Source of the DNA: Coniella vitis | Lineage: Eukaryota > Ascomycota > Sordariomycetes > Diaporthales > Schizoparmaceae | Assembly (NCBI GenBank): GCA_011317545.1 | Contig: WUJK01000009.1 | Span: 310,001-374,000, forward strand | Length of the DNA stretch: 64,000 nucleotides | Reading direction: 5' to 3' | Shown: positions 10,117-22,600 of the stretch, one piece after another | How the letters are laid out: each line of letters opens with the position of its first letter | Numbering within the stretch: the first letter of the stretch is position 1 | The notes under the pieces: model-generated | Databases searched by the model: none | The model's input: only the letters and a program-made list of their open reading frames with translations | Told to the model about the DNA's origin: nothing | Made by a program: the position numbers and the translations under genes

Positions 10117-12002
10117 TCATCTAAGATTCAGTTTCTTCAAGATATCGTGTCGGTGATGAAAGCTTCGAATGCGTTTTCCGTAAATGTCTGGAAGGACTTG
10201 TGAGCCAGCTGGATAGTGTTTTGTGAAGGTCAAGCATTGGGTACATACACATGGGCACGCTGAGCAGACACACCACTACCTGCACAGCTCCAAGAGCATT
10301 AAACACGGGCGTGGCTTTGGTGCCATTGATAATCAGCCAATCGTAGGCCTTGAATGTCAAGCCGAAAGCGAACATGTTCTTGAAGATGATCATGCAGGTG
10401 AAGCCCTCAATAGCCAGGTCGCCTAAGCAAGTGTAATATATAAGGTTAGCAAGAGTATCTTGGAGAGCTCACAAATCATTCAGTACAATGGGAACTCACG
10501 ATAAGCGTCCACAATGTAGAGACTGCTGGCTACTGCACCAACGACCATCCCACAGACCTCGAAGCCAAAGAATGTCAACGGCACAGCATAACTCCACTTG
10601 CTATCGAGGAGACCATCAACAGTGATGCCCCAACCAAAGACGCCCATGACGCCAAACACAAACTGGGGTATAACCAGCAGGATGCGGAACTCGGGTTCGT
10701 ATACGCCCTTGTTCCACCGAGTCATTGCACGCGCCGACCAGTCAGACAAGAGGCCCGCGATAATGAAACCCAAGAGGGCGCCGATGAAGGGACCAGTATA
10801 GGCATAGCCGGTCTTGACCTCGTCCCACCACAAGGGATAGCCGATAAAGTATGCGCCGAGAATGACGCCAATAAAGACGGTCCAGCCGATCAACGTGCCC
10901 TGGATGAGACAAGCCCACAAAAAGGCGGGTTGCAGGAACAGCGGAAAGGGCCTCAATGCGAGCTTCCAAATGGCTTCGTCCGTCTTGCGTCCGTTGAAGA
11001 GCGCCAGAGATTTCCAATAGCTGACTTTGGGCGTGTGAGCGTGTACAGGTGTAAGAGCCACACTGCCGCTATTTCCGTTCTTGACGGAAGTATTATCAGT
11101 TGTCGGGCAAGAAGTTGCTGCCTTGCTACCGTCCGTTGAGTTTGCATCAGCAGCGAGCATGTCAGTGTTGAGCTTTGTATCTCTTTTGTAGGACGTTTCG
11201 GGGCATAAAAACACCAAGGCTGGAATACAAGCGCCACAAAAGATGGCGACTAGATAGAAGGTCCACCACCATTCGAGAGTATGGGTGATTTTGCCCACCA
11301 AGATTGGGGTGAAGAAGGCGCCGCCAAAGACTGCTAGATTCGTGAAAGCCATCCTGCTGCCGCGCTGGTGGACAAAGTACAGATCACCAACGGCAGCATT
11401 GACCAGAGCCTCATAGGGGGCGCATCCGACACCTTGAATGATGCGAGCCCAAAGGAAGCTGATATAGTTCTTCTGACGGCCGACCACACCTCCCCACACG
11501 CTGCTTGCGACGAGAATTATCATACCGAGGATAAAAGCATGCCGCTTGCCCCAGACACGACTTGAAGGCACGAAGAAGGCAGCGGCGAAGCCAGTACCCA
11601 GCAAGAAATAGCCGGTTAGGAGGGCGACGTGTGTGAAGTCCTTGCCGATGTAAAGTGAGATGGTAACAGTGTTGGCGGCGAGAATGGGGCCCAGACAGGT
11701 TGCAAAAATGGCCGATATGGATAGGATGAAGGTGATAAGATCGCGACGCCAGAGAGGCCAGTTGAGCGGGTCGTTGGGATCGTCAGAAGGCTGCGGGACA
11801 AGAATAATGCCGCCGTGAATCTTGAGGTTGCGGGGGAGCACAACGGTGTCAGCAGTATCCGCATATTGAGTTCGCTCCGAGTCATCAAAGTAGCGCGAGG
11901 TGCCTGAGAAGATGGTCAGTGGACTGGTCGAAGCAGCATGACACGCCGTGACGCACCAGGGACATGGGCCAGCGCCGCGTCGTCGAGGACTCCTAGGCCC
12001 AT
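10117..12002 (-). CDS. major facilitator superfamily transporter (DHA1/HOL-like)
   Basis: A 12-helix proton-coupled transporter of 564 residues. Exons are 12002-11957, 11903-10500, 10422-10249 and 10187-10117; all junctions are GT-AG and in frame. The start MGLGVLDDAALAHVPGTSRY is the N terminus I recall for fungal HOL1-like members. The motif DPNDPLNWPLWRRD just before helix 1 is also typical. Other marks are an acidic/Thr-rich central loop with a PETSYKR motif at its entry, WWWTFY at the helix 5-6 end, and a final SFHHRHDILKKLNLR. The substrate cannot be told from sequence; yeast Hol1 moves cations and polyamines and many relatives export drugs. An upstream in-frame extension past 12002 would need a non-ATG start and is rejected. 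Confidence 0.88.
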
Positions 12003-13524
12003 GATGCTCGTCGGGGGAAGGGAGAGCAAGACTGCCTGTGTGAGACGGCCGACAACAGGCAGCAGCTGAGATCACAGCATGCTTGATTTGATGCTGCGGG
12101 ACTGCAAGATGGCCTGCAGACAGGTCGAGGATGATATGGTTGCGGGGAAAGTCTGGCCGAGGTGAGCAGCAAGCTAAGAAGTTCGGAGAAGAAACAGAAC
12201 AGAATGCGCCGGCTTTTGCTAAGGTTCGATACTATTGCATAGTAGCTGACTGGCCGACTGGGTGCTTGGACGGGACAGGTCCAAGTGGGGGGGGGACCCG
12301 GGTCATGGGTTGGGCTCGCTTGGCGTGGCTTCCAGAAGGATTCGTGCGGGCTCTGGTGACGTTGGAGAAATGATTTCTATACTTCGAGTATCTCCATCAC
12401 AGGCTGATATCAAGGACACTGGACAGTCTTGTGGTTCTACTCTGAAGAAAACTCTTGGAAAGATTTGGCTTGAAAGCTCGCTCGCTGGTAGGTTCGAGGG
12501 AAGGAAGCAGGGCCTAGTACGATGTGTCTGAATAAGGAAAGTGGAGAAGGGATCTGGCCCAGCATCGTGCATGTGCACCTGCCTCAGCTCATAGCCCCAG
12601 CACGTCGCTGGATATCGGTTTTGGTTGCCAAGAAATGTACGTTTGTAGACATCTATGCGCGTATTGTTGACAAGAACAGACGCCCATGCGCCGTTTCCAA
12701 ACTGCTAATTGACCGCCTTCGAGCATTTTGGATGTCGCGGTAACGGGACATCCGCCATCTTGGTCTCAAGGCTGATAGACGCTAAGTGAATTGCCTTTAT
12801 TATAAGTTTAATGGGTGGAGCCACGAGCCAGGATCAAGCCATCAGCCCATGTCAGAAGTGTGCCTCTTGAGAAGATATCTAAGTCTAGTCATCTTTGTAT
12901 TGTCTCTCCCTTTGGTCGTCTTCTTGATATACGCTTAGGTACTCTCTACGTTGTTTTGATCCAGGAACAACTGCCCTAGAAGAAACGAATACAACCATTC
13001 CCTTACCCAGCTAGCCACGCGACACAAAAGCATCACCGCCCGCCCTCAAGAACGCCAGACTACGCCCAGGCTTGGCTCAAGCCACTAACCAAAGCCCTGG
13101 GCTTGCTAATTTGGCGCCCTGACCCCAACTTTTCTCTCCTGTAATCTGTAGTCCAATAGTGGGCAATGGACGTGCCAGGCGTGCAGGCGTGCAGGCGTGC
13201 AGGCGTGCAGGCATGCCTTCTCTCTGCTGCTTGGCTACGCGGGACCTTGCAGTTCTTGTCTCGTCTGCCTCTTGCCCATTGGATCGCACCTTTCTCCTCC
13301 TGAAGAATACAGTTAGTGCAGACCGGCCCCGCGGAGGCATAGGGAAGGCATGGCGGAGGCACAGCAGACAGTGAAGCTACCTTGGTACTTTGCCAGGAGA
13401 CTCAAGTAGCGCCCTTGCTGCGGCCCCTCAACTCTGGGCTGTCTTTCTCCTCACTTCGTCCATCTTTGAACGCCGCTCTGCCAGTACAAGATCAAACAAT
13501 TGCCTGAACGAGACCAGCGCAAAC
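12003..13524. other. divergent intergenic region
   Basis: A 1.5 kb spacer between the MFS transporter and the CFEM gene. No coding frame is convincing. It contains a short tandem repeat (13177-13216) and should hold both promoters. A C-rich/CT-rich stretch lies just upstream of the CFEM start. Confidence 0.45.
13177..13216 (+). repeat. tandem octamer AGGCGTGC, five units
   Basis: Four perfect copies of AGGCGTGC and a fifth with one change (AGGCATGC) run head to tail about 310 bp upstream of the CFEM gene start. Confidence 0.9.
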
Positions 13525-14118
13525 ATGCAATTGTCCTTGCTCGTGGTTGCTCTCTATGCTGGCCTCGGCATGGCCCAGTACTCCGGCTTGCCAACCTGTG
13601 CTGTAAGCCCTCCTCAGCTCCCATTGTGGCGCGTATTGCACTCGACGTGCACGTTCCAACGTGAGCTGACAACGTCACTCTGCCCTTTTTGGCTGCATTA
13701 GCAAAGCTGTGCTGGCGAACAGTTCTCTGGCGGGTCCTACGCCGGCTGCGGCACCGACCCCAAGTGCATCTGCTCCAATCAAGATTTCCTCTCCAACATT
13801 GCCTGCTGCCTCACGGGCGCGTGCGACGAGTCGGACCAGTCCAGCGCCATCACCTTTGCCACCCAGATCTGCTCGGCTAACGGCGTCACTGTGCCCACTG
13901 TCGTCAGCTGTGCCACTGCCAGCGGTGCTTCGAGCACCGCGTCGAGCGCGGGTGCTGCTTCTCAGACTGCTGACTCCTCAGCCTCGGCATCGACAACGGC
14001 ATCATCGAGTGCCACCACTGGGAGTGCTTCGCAAGCATGGGCACCTCGACAGACAGGTGGCATGAATATGGAGATCCTGGCCTTTGCGGCAGCTGGTGCC
14101 GGTATGGCGCTGCTGTAA
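13525..14118 (+). CDS. CFEM-domain, GPI-anchored cell-surface protein
   Basis: A secreted fungal CFEM protein; such proteins bind haem or act at the cell wall and in host contact. Exons 13525-13602 and 13702-14118 give 164 residues. The signal peptide is MQLSLLVVALYAGLGMAQ. The CFEM core follows: C-A-Q-S-C, 12 residues to the third Cys, GTDPKCIC with the Asp that coordinates haem iron in Candida Csa2/Rbt5, then CCLTGAC and a final Cys 15 residues on. The spacing fits the eight-Cys pattern, with one extra Cys in CC. A Ser/Ala/Thr-rich stalk leads to a hydrophobic end (MEILAFAAAGAGMALL), the usual GPI-addition signal. The single intron splits the C-x3-C of the domain, placing the second half in exon 2. 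Confidence 0.92.
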
Positions 14119-14728
14119 ACCAGCCCAGCAGCATGTGGGCCAGGGCCACGGAAAACACGGAAAGGTTTCGAATACAAACTGCAGCATGGGGAGGCAATTC
14201 GTGAGTTCTTGCTGATTCAGGACGCTGTGGGCAACGGGAAAACCATAAAAGTCATGTGGCATGAGCAATACTCATCAGAGGCTACCCACTGGCCCCCCCG
14301 GCCCCAACCAACGCCGACAACCAACTGCATGAACGACGTCGTCAAGACCCTTGCTGTCACCGGGGACAGGCTATTTGTCGGCCTATTGTGCTGCTTTTCT
14401 GGTGCGTGCCTGTTGATATACTTGGTTGGATTTATGATGTAAATATAAAGATAATGTGTAAATCGACGTGTGGGCTTTTTCGACGATACTCTGCCCTGTC
14501 CTTGTCTATATACCATTGCCGCTAAAGAGAACATGCGCCTTGGACGCGCTGCTTGATTGGGAGTCTCGACTGCAGCGACCGCTGCCAACCCTGCCCATTA
14601 CGGAAAACACCGTCTATCAGGCCAGGCCATCTATTATCGACTGTGGATTCGTGGAGCTCAACGGTTATTTGTCTGGGCTGACTCTTGAAGCCGTTAATAT
14701 CCACTCGTTAAACTGTCCACCGCTCCAC
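14119..14728. other. intergenic spacer left of the inverted-repeat element
   Basis: No gene seen. Holds the CFEM 3' flank and leads into the terminal-inverted-repeat element. Confidence 0.4.
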
Positions 14729-15317
14729 TACGGAGGTCTACAGCGCTCACCGTCCCATATTTTATTTCTAATTTAATTTTTGCAGGAAATATAGCTATAT
14801 ATACTATCCATTTTAGTAAATATACTATTAGTACATCTAGCTTTTTTACTCGTTTTTTACTCGTCTTTTTTACTCTTTTTTTTTTAATTTTATTTTTACT
14901 TTTTTTTTAAAAAAAAATTTAATTCGCTTTTTTTAGATTCATTTCTTAATTCCTTCTTTTTACTTATGTTTCACTCGTTTTTTTCACTCGCTTTTTACAT
15001 TCGTTTTTTTCACTCGTTTTTCTTACTCGTTTTTTAATTCCTTCTTTTTACTTGTTTTTTACTCATTTTTCTTTATTCGTTTTTTACTCGTTTTTTATTC
15101 TCATTTTTATTCGTCTTTTTTAATTCTCCTTTCCTATAATATAGAATAAAAAAAGATAGAAAAAAGAGTAAAAAACAAGTAAAAGAAAGAGTAAAAAATA
15201 TTCTGTATTTTACGTACTCCGACGGTATTAAAAGGAGAAGCTATGTACTGGTGGTGTACGAATTTGACTTGGTGAAATTTTTTAAATTTGGGACGGTGAG
15301 CGCTGTAGACCTCCGAA
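14729..15317. mobile_element. non-autonomous terminal-inverted-repeat element (MITE-like)
   Basis: A 27-bp sequence starting CGGAGGTCTACAGCGCTCAC at 14731-14757 recurs as a perfect inverted copy at 15289-15315. The roughly 530 bp between is extremely AT-rich. Its left two thirds is T-rich with ACTCGTTTTTT-like units; its right part is A-rich with GAGTAAAAAACAAGT-like units, so the inside can also pair across the centre. CTCCAC stands directly outside both ends (14723-14728 and 15318-15323) and may be a target-site duplication. There is no transposase frame. The family cannot be named; a 6-bp duplication is unusual for common fungal DNA transposons. Confidence 0.75.
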
Positions 15318-16126
15318 CTCCACATCGCACCAAGCGAGCAACGTGCCGGAGCAATGACTCCCTTTTAGCCATACTTGCTCCAACTGCTTGGGAATGCTGT
15401 GATTGGCAGGAGCTCCGATCTTTGTCCACGCTGCTGGGGTCAAAAGGTTTCGTTCTGGTAAACTCCGCAACTCTCTGTACTATTAGCCAACTGCAGCATT
15501 AGACGCGTTATCTAGTCATGTGGTCAAAGAGATCCAGAAAGTGGATCAGACCGTCCATGCAGCACGTTGGGGTTGGGTCCTATTTTGAATATAACGTACA
15601 TTCTATACTTTGCAGAATGGCATATTGGTGCCGAAGCGAGATGGCATGTTGTGATGTTGGGAGAATTTTTTGCTAAACCTCTGTGTAGTTGGCGAATAGT
15701 ACATGTTTCCCCCGTGGGCGTACATGCTATGTATGTATACAAGATACAACGGTTGACAGTAGACCTTGCGACCGATCACAAGCATGTGCGGAGTGGAATA
15801 TACTATGATAGCGTACGGATACGAGTGGATATATAATTCCTGTCCTATAGATATCCTCTCGCTCTTCTGCATGATATTATCGTGCTTGTCTTTGCTATCA
15901 TCGATATTGTGAAGCCATATATGTACATTCGCTTTTCTTTCTGGTGGCGTTTCGTTGACTATCCAAAGAACCATTCTTCTTCTTCTTTTGTGGCCATCAC
16001 TGACTGCTACCATCGTCACTATCGCCAGCATAGTCACAACAATCACGCGTTACCTCCTATTCCGTTTCAACATACCCTAGAACAGAACAGAGAAAAGAAA
16101 AAGAGGGGGAAAAAAAGAGAGGAAAG
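15318..16126. other. upstream region of the NmrA-like gene
   Basis: No gene seen. It should hold the promoter of the gene starting at 16127; purine-rich leader sequence (GAAAAGAAAAAGAGGG) lies just before the start. Confidence 0.4.
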
Positions 16127-17122
16127 ATGTCCAAGAAATACGTCCTTACCGGAGTGGGCGGCGGCATCGGCTCCGTAGCAGCCGACTACGTGCTCTCCAA
16201 CCGCGACCCGGCCACCCAGCACATCACCCTCTCAACTCAATCCTTCGGCAAGATCCCCGCCGCCAAGCTCGCGCACTGGCGCAGCCTGCCCAACGTCACC
16301 GTCGCCGAGGCCTCGTACGACGACATCCCCAGCCTCTTGGCCATCTTCCAGGGCGCCGAGGCCATCGCGTGGGTCTCGACGTGGGCCATCTTCCACCGGC
16401 CGCAGCAAGGCGCCAACGTGCTCGCCGCCGCCAAACAGGCCGGCGTGCGCCGCGTCGTCTACTCGTCGTTTGTCGGCGCGGAGCTCGGCGTCGACGGGCC
16501 GCAGGCCGCCGCCCGCGACGTCCGCGCGGAGCTCCCCTTCCTGCCGCAGGACCACGCGCTCACGGAGCGGCTGATTCGCGCGAGCGGGCTCGAGTGGAAC
16601 GTGCAGCGCAACTACCTGTACCAGGACAACATCGCGGCCTTCTTCTCGGGCGCGTGGAAGTTCTGCGGGGACCGGTGGCTGAACAACAGCGGCGGGGCGC
16701 CGGCGGCGTACGTCGCGCGCGAGGACTGCGGGCGGGTGTTTGGGGCGCTGCTGCTGGGCTCGGGCCGCGGGTGGGCGGCCAACAAGGTGTACTATGTCAG
16801 CGGGCCGAGCAAAGTGACAGACCGCGAAGTGTTTGAGTGGATGAATGCGCGGAGCGGGTACCGGGCGCAGTTTGTGGACGTGGAGGACGAGGAGCTGCGC
16901 AGCTGGTGGGCGGCGCGCGGCATGACGACGGATGCGTTGGAGATGCTGCAGAGCGACCTGCCGTTGAAGCTGTGCCAGGAGGACCTGCTGTGCTGTGGGC
17001 AGATGGTCCGCTGGGGCCATTTGGCCGAGGTGCACGACACGGTGGAGCTGTTGACGGGGAAGAAGGCTCTGGGGTTCCAGGAGAATTTCGTCAAGTACGA
17101 GGGCCTGTTCCCGAGGAATTAG
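16127..17122 (+). CDS. NmrA-like / atypical SDR NAD(P)-binding protein
   Basis: A single-exon 331-residue protein. The N terminus MSKKYVLTGVGGGIGSVAADYVL has the glycine-rich Rossmann turn that binds NAD(P). ANVLAAAKQAGVRRVVYSSF is the block typical of NmrA-like and NAD(P)H:quinone-reductase-like SDRs, in which the usual YxxxK catalytic pair is absent. LTERLIRASGLEWNVQRNYLYQDN and PAAYVAREDCGRVFGALL match the same family, where substrate contact and a C-terminal variable domain follow. Members are either redox sensors (NmrA binds the GATA factor AreA) or reductases in secondary metabolism; which applies here is not visible. The gene is markedly GC-rich at third positions compared with its flanks, producing long open frames in the other frames that are not genes. 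Confidence 0.9.
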   Translation: MSKKYVLTGVGGGIGSVAADYVLSNRDPATQHITLSTQSFGKIPAAKLAHWRSLPNVTVAEASYDDIPSLLAIFQGAEAIAWVSTWAIFHRPQQGANVLAAAKQAGVRRVVYSSFVGAELGVDGPQAAARDVRAELPFLPQDHALTERLIRASGLEWNVQRNYLYQDNIAAFFSGAWKFCGDRWLNNSGGAPAAYVAREDCGRVFGALLLGSGRGWAANKVYYVSGPSKVTDREVFEWMNARSGYRAQFVDVEDEELRSWWAARGMTTDALEMLQSDLPLKLCQEDLLCCGQMVRWGHLAEVHDTVELLTGKKALGFQENFVKYEGLFPRN

Positions 17123-18480
17123 AAAGAGGCAGAGTCGGGTTGTTTTCATAGGAAGCGCTGAGCGGGTGCTGGTTGAGCATTCTGTGAGACTATGAGCGAG
17201 CACTCTGCCAGGCCTTCCAACAAGAATCGAGGACTCAAGGCACGTGATGAATATCCCGGCCGGAACTTTGCCAAACCAAGAGTGGCCAGAGGCCCCAAGA
17301 CGTCAAGTGCTCAACGCAGATGTCCAATCTGACATGTCGTGTCGTCAAAGTGCTGACATATCCACAAGTGTCAGATTTTCTTGCCCCCGTTTCCCGGAAA
17401 GGCAAGAGAGCAGCCCATCGGTTCGGCCCGCTGAGAAGCAGTCAGCCACACTTGATGCTACTACCTCAAGGGGTCATCAACAACTCACTTACAAACAGGA
17501 ACGCGCAGGGTGGGCAGTTGGAATGAAGTTAACGGTCTACATGTATGTAATGGACATTTCAGAGCTTGGAAGAAAGAAGAAGAAAGAACAACTGCACTGG
17601 GTCGAGACTACAGCCAGCAAATCTGGGCATGCCTAGGAAATCAGAACTGCGAGGTCATTGGTCAATCTGAATCTTGCATTGACTGACATCCTGTCCGCAG
17701 GGTTGATGGTTCAAGGCATTGTAACAATAGGCTTTCCTTTGTCTCCTTCAATCCACGGGTTGTGACTCGACTCAAAGGCGTTGTGAGCGTACTAGGTGCG
17801 GATGCCAGACCAGCCAGAAACATCTGAAGCCAGCCATATTTTCAGGGAATAATACATTCTTCGGTTGCACCAGCCAGGTATACATGTGCACTGCGACCAA
17901 GAGCCTATACTGTGGAATGACAACGAATGCCTCTACTGCAATCAATGGCAGAGCCGAAGCAGGAAGGGAAACCAAGAGATGATAGATCAACAATCGCCGA
18001 AGAAGGATTCCGCAAAAAAAAAACTACTCGCGCAGTTTTCTTGAGAGAGGGTTAGGGTTTGTGTCCTTACTCCGCCTCGAATCCACATCTCCGCGCCCCT
18101 TGTTGCCCATGCCCGGTTCATCAACCCAGTCAGCGAGCACATCGACGCCCCTGACCGAGGACCATTCTTCCTCGGAATTGAAATTGCCGAGCTGTGCAAC
18201 AACCAATCAAGAGCATCACCAGTTGAGTTTGTTGGTTTCTCTCATTGTTTATTCTACCATCTGCTGTCGAGATGGGCTCTGTAGAATATTTAATCCCACC
18301 TTCCAAATGGACAAGACAAAGAAAGAAGAAGAGAAGAAGAAGGGGGTAAACAAGGACAAGAGAATCCGATAACGCCATCCCAATGCTCGCTCGCTCGCTC
18401 GCTCACTGTGCTATGCTATGCTATGCTGTGCTGTGCTGTTCTCATGCATCCCAATACATCAAAATCATCATAACGTGCCC
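17123..18480. other. convergent intergenic region
   Basis: No convincing gene. Simple repeats occur near the right edge: CTCG units at about 18386-18402 and CTATG/CTGTG units at about 18410-18440. Confidence 0.4.
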
Positions 18481-19663
18481 TCATGACGCCTTCCTCAGCC
18501 CAAACATGGACCCCAGGTTACCAGCCGAAGAAGCCGGCTTGCTGGCTTGATGGAAGGGCATGGGCCGAAAGTGTTTCCTGCCCCAGCTGCCGCTGTCGCT
18601 CAAAGACCCCATGGCAGCGCTGGGAGACAGGGCCTCTTTGGATCGATAGGGAAATGCGCCGCCAAAGTGACCGCCGTCCATGCTCGAACGCGGGCTGTCG
18701 TCGCTTAGGTTGTCCATGGGAATCCCGCCGTCCACACCGCCAATGCAGCTCTCTTCATCGTCGGGGCCGCCGGCGTGGAGGAGGGCGTATGACTCGCCCT
18801 TGGGATGTATTTGCGTCATGGCGGGAAGGAGGTTGCCCTCTGCGTCGGTGTTGCTGTTGGCGTGGCGGTGAGCCAAGTCGCTGAGGAAGGCCTCTACCCT
18901 TCTTGCTGCTTGGAGGAAGAGGGTGACTGGCCAGAAGATGGAGGGGATGATGAAGACGATGGGGCATAGTGGCTATCACGGGCAAGCCTATGGTTAGCGA
19001 GGCATCATTGTGGCTGGATACAGTGGGAAATGGGGCCAAGAAGACGCACCATCAGACATGTCTGGCGGCGAAAGACGTCTGGTACCCAGGTTGCCTGGCC
19101 GCCGCCGTCAGGGAGAGAGTAGATGCTCCAGCACAGGACGAGCGTGAATCCGAGGAACCAGAATATGGCTAGGGCGACCTCGCATTGCGGGGAGCCGTCG
19201 TAGAGCATCATACTGGGCAGACCTCCGCAGGGCACAGAGTTGAGGTCGGACGAGGGCGAGGCGAGGACGAGATCGAAGGATGCGCGACAGAACAGGCGGT
19301 GGGGTTCAAGGTTTCTGCAAGCGTGCGGACGAACGCGGTGGCCGCGCAATAGGACGACGGCTATCTTTCCAGATCACTGTTTGTCTTGTTTGTCTGTCTG
19401 TCTGTTTGTCTGCTTGTTTGCGTGCTTGTTCTTGCTCAGGACTGTCCATCCAGGTACACGGTGTACATATAAGAGCCTGGAAAGAGGGTCGGGTCGTTCG
19501 GCGAGACGGACAAGGTTGGGGACGAGCGGTGCGCCTGGGCGGGGCCGCTTCGAGGCCCTAGATTGTCCGGGGAAAGGGGAAGGCCTGGTAATTTAGGTGG
19601 TACTGCGAGAACGAGCCAAAAGGGAATAAGGATAACCAGGAGGGCAATGTCGCGATATTTCAT
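18481..19663 (-). CDS. predicted three-helix membrane protein, function unknown
   Basis: I do not recognise the family. The model uses exons 19663-19467, 19314-19050 and 18972-18481 for 317 residues; phases agree at each join. Helix or signal anchor 1 is MKYRDIALLVILIPFWLVLAV. Helix 2 is CEVALAIFWFLGFTLVLCWS and helix 3 is LCPIVFIIPSIFWPVTLFL. Between helix 1 and helix 2 lies a luminal loop with three Cys and PCGGLPSMMLYDGSPQC. The C-terminal 140 residues are hydrophilic and Ser/Gly-rich, likely cytosolic. The first intron (GTACAC donor at 19466) is the weakest part of the model; without it the first exon ends at a stop near 19436. The second intron is well supported by phase and by continuity of helix 3. 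Confidence 0.62.
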
Positions 19664-22600
19664 GAGTTATGTGCATGAGTGGCTCGGCTGAGCAGGAGAC
19701 GCTGCTGCTGCGGCTGCTTGCAACATTACTGCGTGCGTCCTTCCAGTTAATTACACGGCCGACTCCACATCACATCATGCGCTGGGAGCTTGCTCGACGC
19801 CTGCTTGACGAATCCGTGGCTTCCTTCTGCTTTTTCCATGCGGGATTCTGGAAGAAGAGGAGGAAACGAACAGCAAGGGCCATGTACCTAGTATGGGGTC
19901 TACACACGTATTTACAATCTCATACTGATGAAGGAAAGAAATGCAGAGATCCAAAAGGCACTGGCTCGGCTGGCTGGCCGCGCGGCACGGCGCTCTTCTT
20001 AGCGAGCCCACGCCAGGCCAGGCCAGGCCAGGGGCAGCTCACCTGGTTTGCAGCACTATGTAGGCCTGTGCCGTCAGGCCTCCCCCCCCCCCTGCAGAGA
20101 CTGGGTCGGGAGATCAGCAGCGCCAGGGCGGTACCTGCTGCGGTTGCTGCGGTTCTGGCATGCATCTACCGACAGAACAGTGTGTCTGCTTGTTGCCAAG
20201 GCCCGTCCAATTGGTCCCAGGTGGTCCCCTAGCCTACATTGCACCAGCCCCAGGGCCTGTAAGCTTTCAGGGGGGCCTTTCTGCAAGGCCCACAGCAGGG
20301 ACCGTCACAGGTACCGTGCCAGGCGCAGAAGACCTTCTGAAGCTCTTGGGATGAAGGCATTCCAAGAAGACACTCAACTCGTTCCACGGATAACAAACTG
20401 CCACCCACTTTCACTTCCCTCCATCAATACAGTGGGGCCCTTTACGCAGTATGTCCTTTGCTAAACCGTCGTGGGCTGCATCTAGCCCGACCTGCCATCA
20501 TTTGGCACAATACATAGTGCTTGACTGCCCAAGTGGGTTTAGGTAACAGATTGGCTGGGTTGCGCGTCACATGTTTGGGGTCTCCCATCTCCGTTCATTT
20601 GTGGGGACGGCTTCCTTTTTTTTTCCCCCTCCTTCTACATAGTATCTTTCCCAGGTCTCTTGTCCTATGTGCGGATACATACTCAGAACGGTAATGGAAC
20701 TATCAATCTCACCATGTGGTTTGCGGGCCTGTCTCCCTCCCCCCTTATTGTTTATATACAGCCAAGCAACACCCTCCCCTTCGCCCCCTTCCTGGCGTTT
20801 CGACGTTTCGATATTACCATGGGCAAGGGGTGGACGACGACGTAGTATGTACGAGACGAGGGGTCCCTGTTGCGTCGACGATCCTTTTCTTCTTTTATAC
20901 CAGGAGCATGTGCAGATCTCAGGCACATGGACGGACGTTTTCATCCTATCTGCGCGGTGATCTATCAATGTTGGATGCGAGTCACGACGCTTGTCCATAC
21001 CGCATCGCAAAGCCAAGTGAATGGCTCTTCAAGCAAGGGCTCTCATTTATCTGAACCACCTTACAAACTAACGGATAAGCTCAACAGTCTATACTATATA
21101 TAACAGACCTCGTCATGTGCTTACACGGCCGGCCTGCGTTGGTGTCTGCTTGACACGAAACGATTTTCTCAGCTGACGGGGTTGGCTCAGAAGCAGTGAC
21201 CGTTCTACCACCACAACAACGAATTTCCGGCCACGAATAAGTGGCCTTGCACATTTCTTGCGGCTGCTCGTGTTCCTGCCCTCAATATGGGCCATCTATT
21301 CTCGAGTGCTTGGATGCTAACAATTCCCAACCATCCGTCAGAAATACTCTGGTAAATCGCACTATATGATCAACATGGACATTTGAGAGAACCCCCTAAA
21401 AAAGCGGTATGGAGTTTCCTGTTATACTCGTAGATCTTGAGGGAGGGGGCCCGCAAAGAGACCCACAGCAATATAAATGCCACTACTACTATATAATACG
21501 CCGTCGAGCATTTCATCCACCTATTCCTCCCCGCATTTCATACTCTCTGTGTAACCCGACACGGCTCTTTATATCTTTATGCTCTGATCTTCCTTGGAAG
21601 ATCGGATTATTTCGAGGCTAGGAACCTTTTGGTCTCCTGAAGATCGAGCCATTTGCCCAACGGTGCACTCAGCTATTCCCCCACAGGTACAGAAGGCTTT
21701 CTTGAATCTATCAGTCTGGACTACGGCTACCAAGCCAATCTACGAAGGCTTTCTGGAAATGGCTACCCTCCTGGTTTAGTGTACTCTGTAGTATGTCCGT
21801 TTGTATCTTAAGTCCGACCTCGGCAAACGAATCTGGACTCGTATAATCATTTCGCCTTGATGATATTCAGAAAAAGGGTGGCAGTCTGGATTGCACCATA
21901 TCCTGACAGTAAGGCATGTTACTTTGTGTGATTACTTTGACTTTGTTGTTGTAGAAGCGGCCGCGTCAAAAGTGTTTTGAATAGAGTAAGAATAAATTAG
22001 TCTCACATTACTATCACGTAGTATTGCTCATGCATGATGACCACAGTTCTTCTTTCGTTCAACCCACCACTGATATTTTTTCAAAATGTCCACCCGCATT
22101 TGAGCGTTGAACATCATGAAAAGTCATATTCATTCTTGTACGCTGAAGGCAACATTTCAAAATGACAAAGGTATTTCTCGACGGGACACTCTGACATTCC
22201 CCTAATGTCGAACGAGCAACAATACACCGCAGACCAGTATTGATCAAGGGGTGTTTCCCCCCTCCCCGCCCCAAGTTAAAAAAAAAAAAGAAACATTGAC
22301 TTCATCTTCATAGCAACAGCCACCCAAAGCGAAAGAGGCTCAAAATGCGGGAAATTCCGTAACAAACAAGGCTGCCAATCGTATGGTGTCCACTGCCTGC
22401 ATCTGCACGACATGCGGTCTCGGAAAGTTGCACAAGGTGAACTCTTGATTCAGAATAGAGCTTCAAGGTTACATCAATGACTGCTGGCAGGTGCAGAAAA
22501 AAGCTCAGCCTGGTTTGTTTCCATCACGTTGATTCGAGAGCGTTGCCGCCTCCTGCTGTCTGCGCCTCGTCTCCAGCCATCCTCAAGCTGAGAAAAAGCA

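Noticed and set aside
16232..17203. 323-codon frame on the minus strand over the NmrA-like gene
   Set aside because: It is a product of high GC at third positions in the real gene; its composition is Arg/Ala/Pro/Leu-rich with no motif.
18050..18060. TTAGGG-like telomere unit
   Set aside because: A single unit only, inside ordinary sequence; no tandem array.
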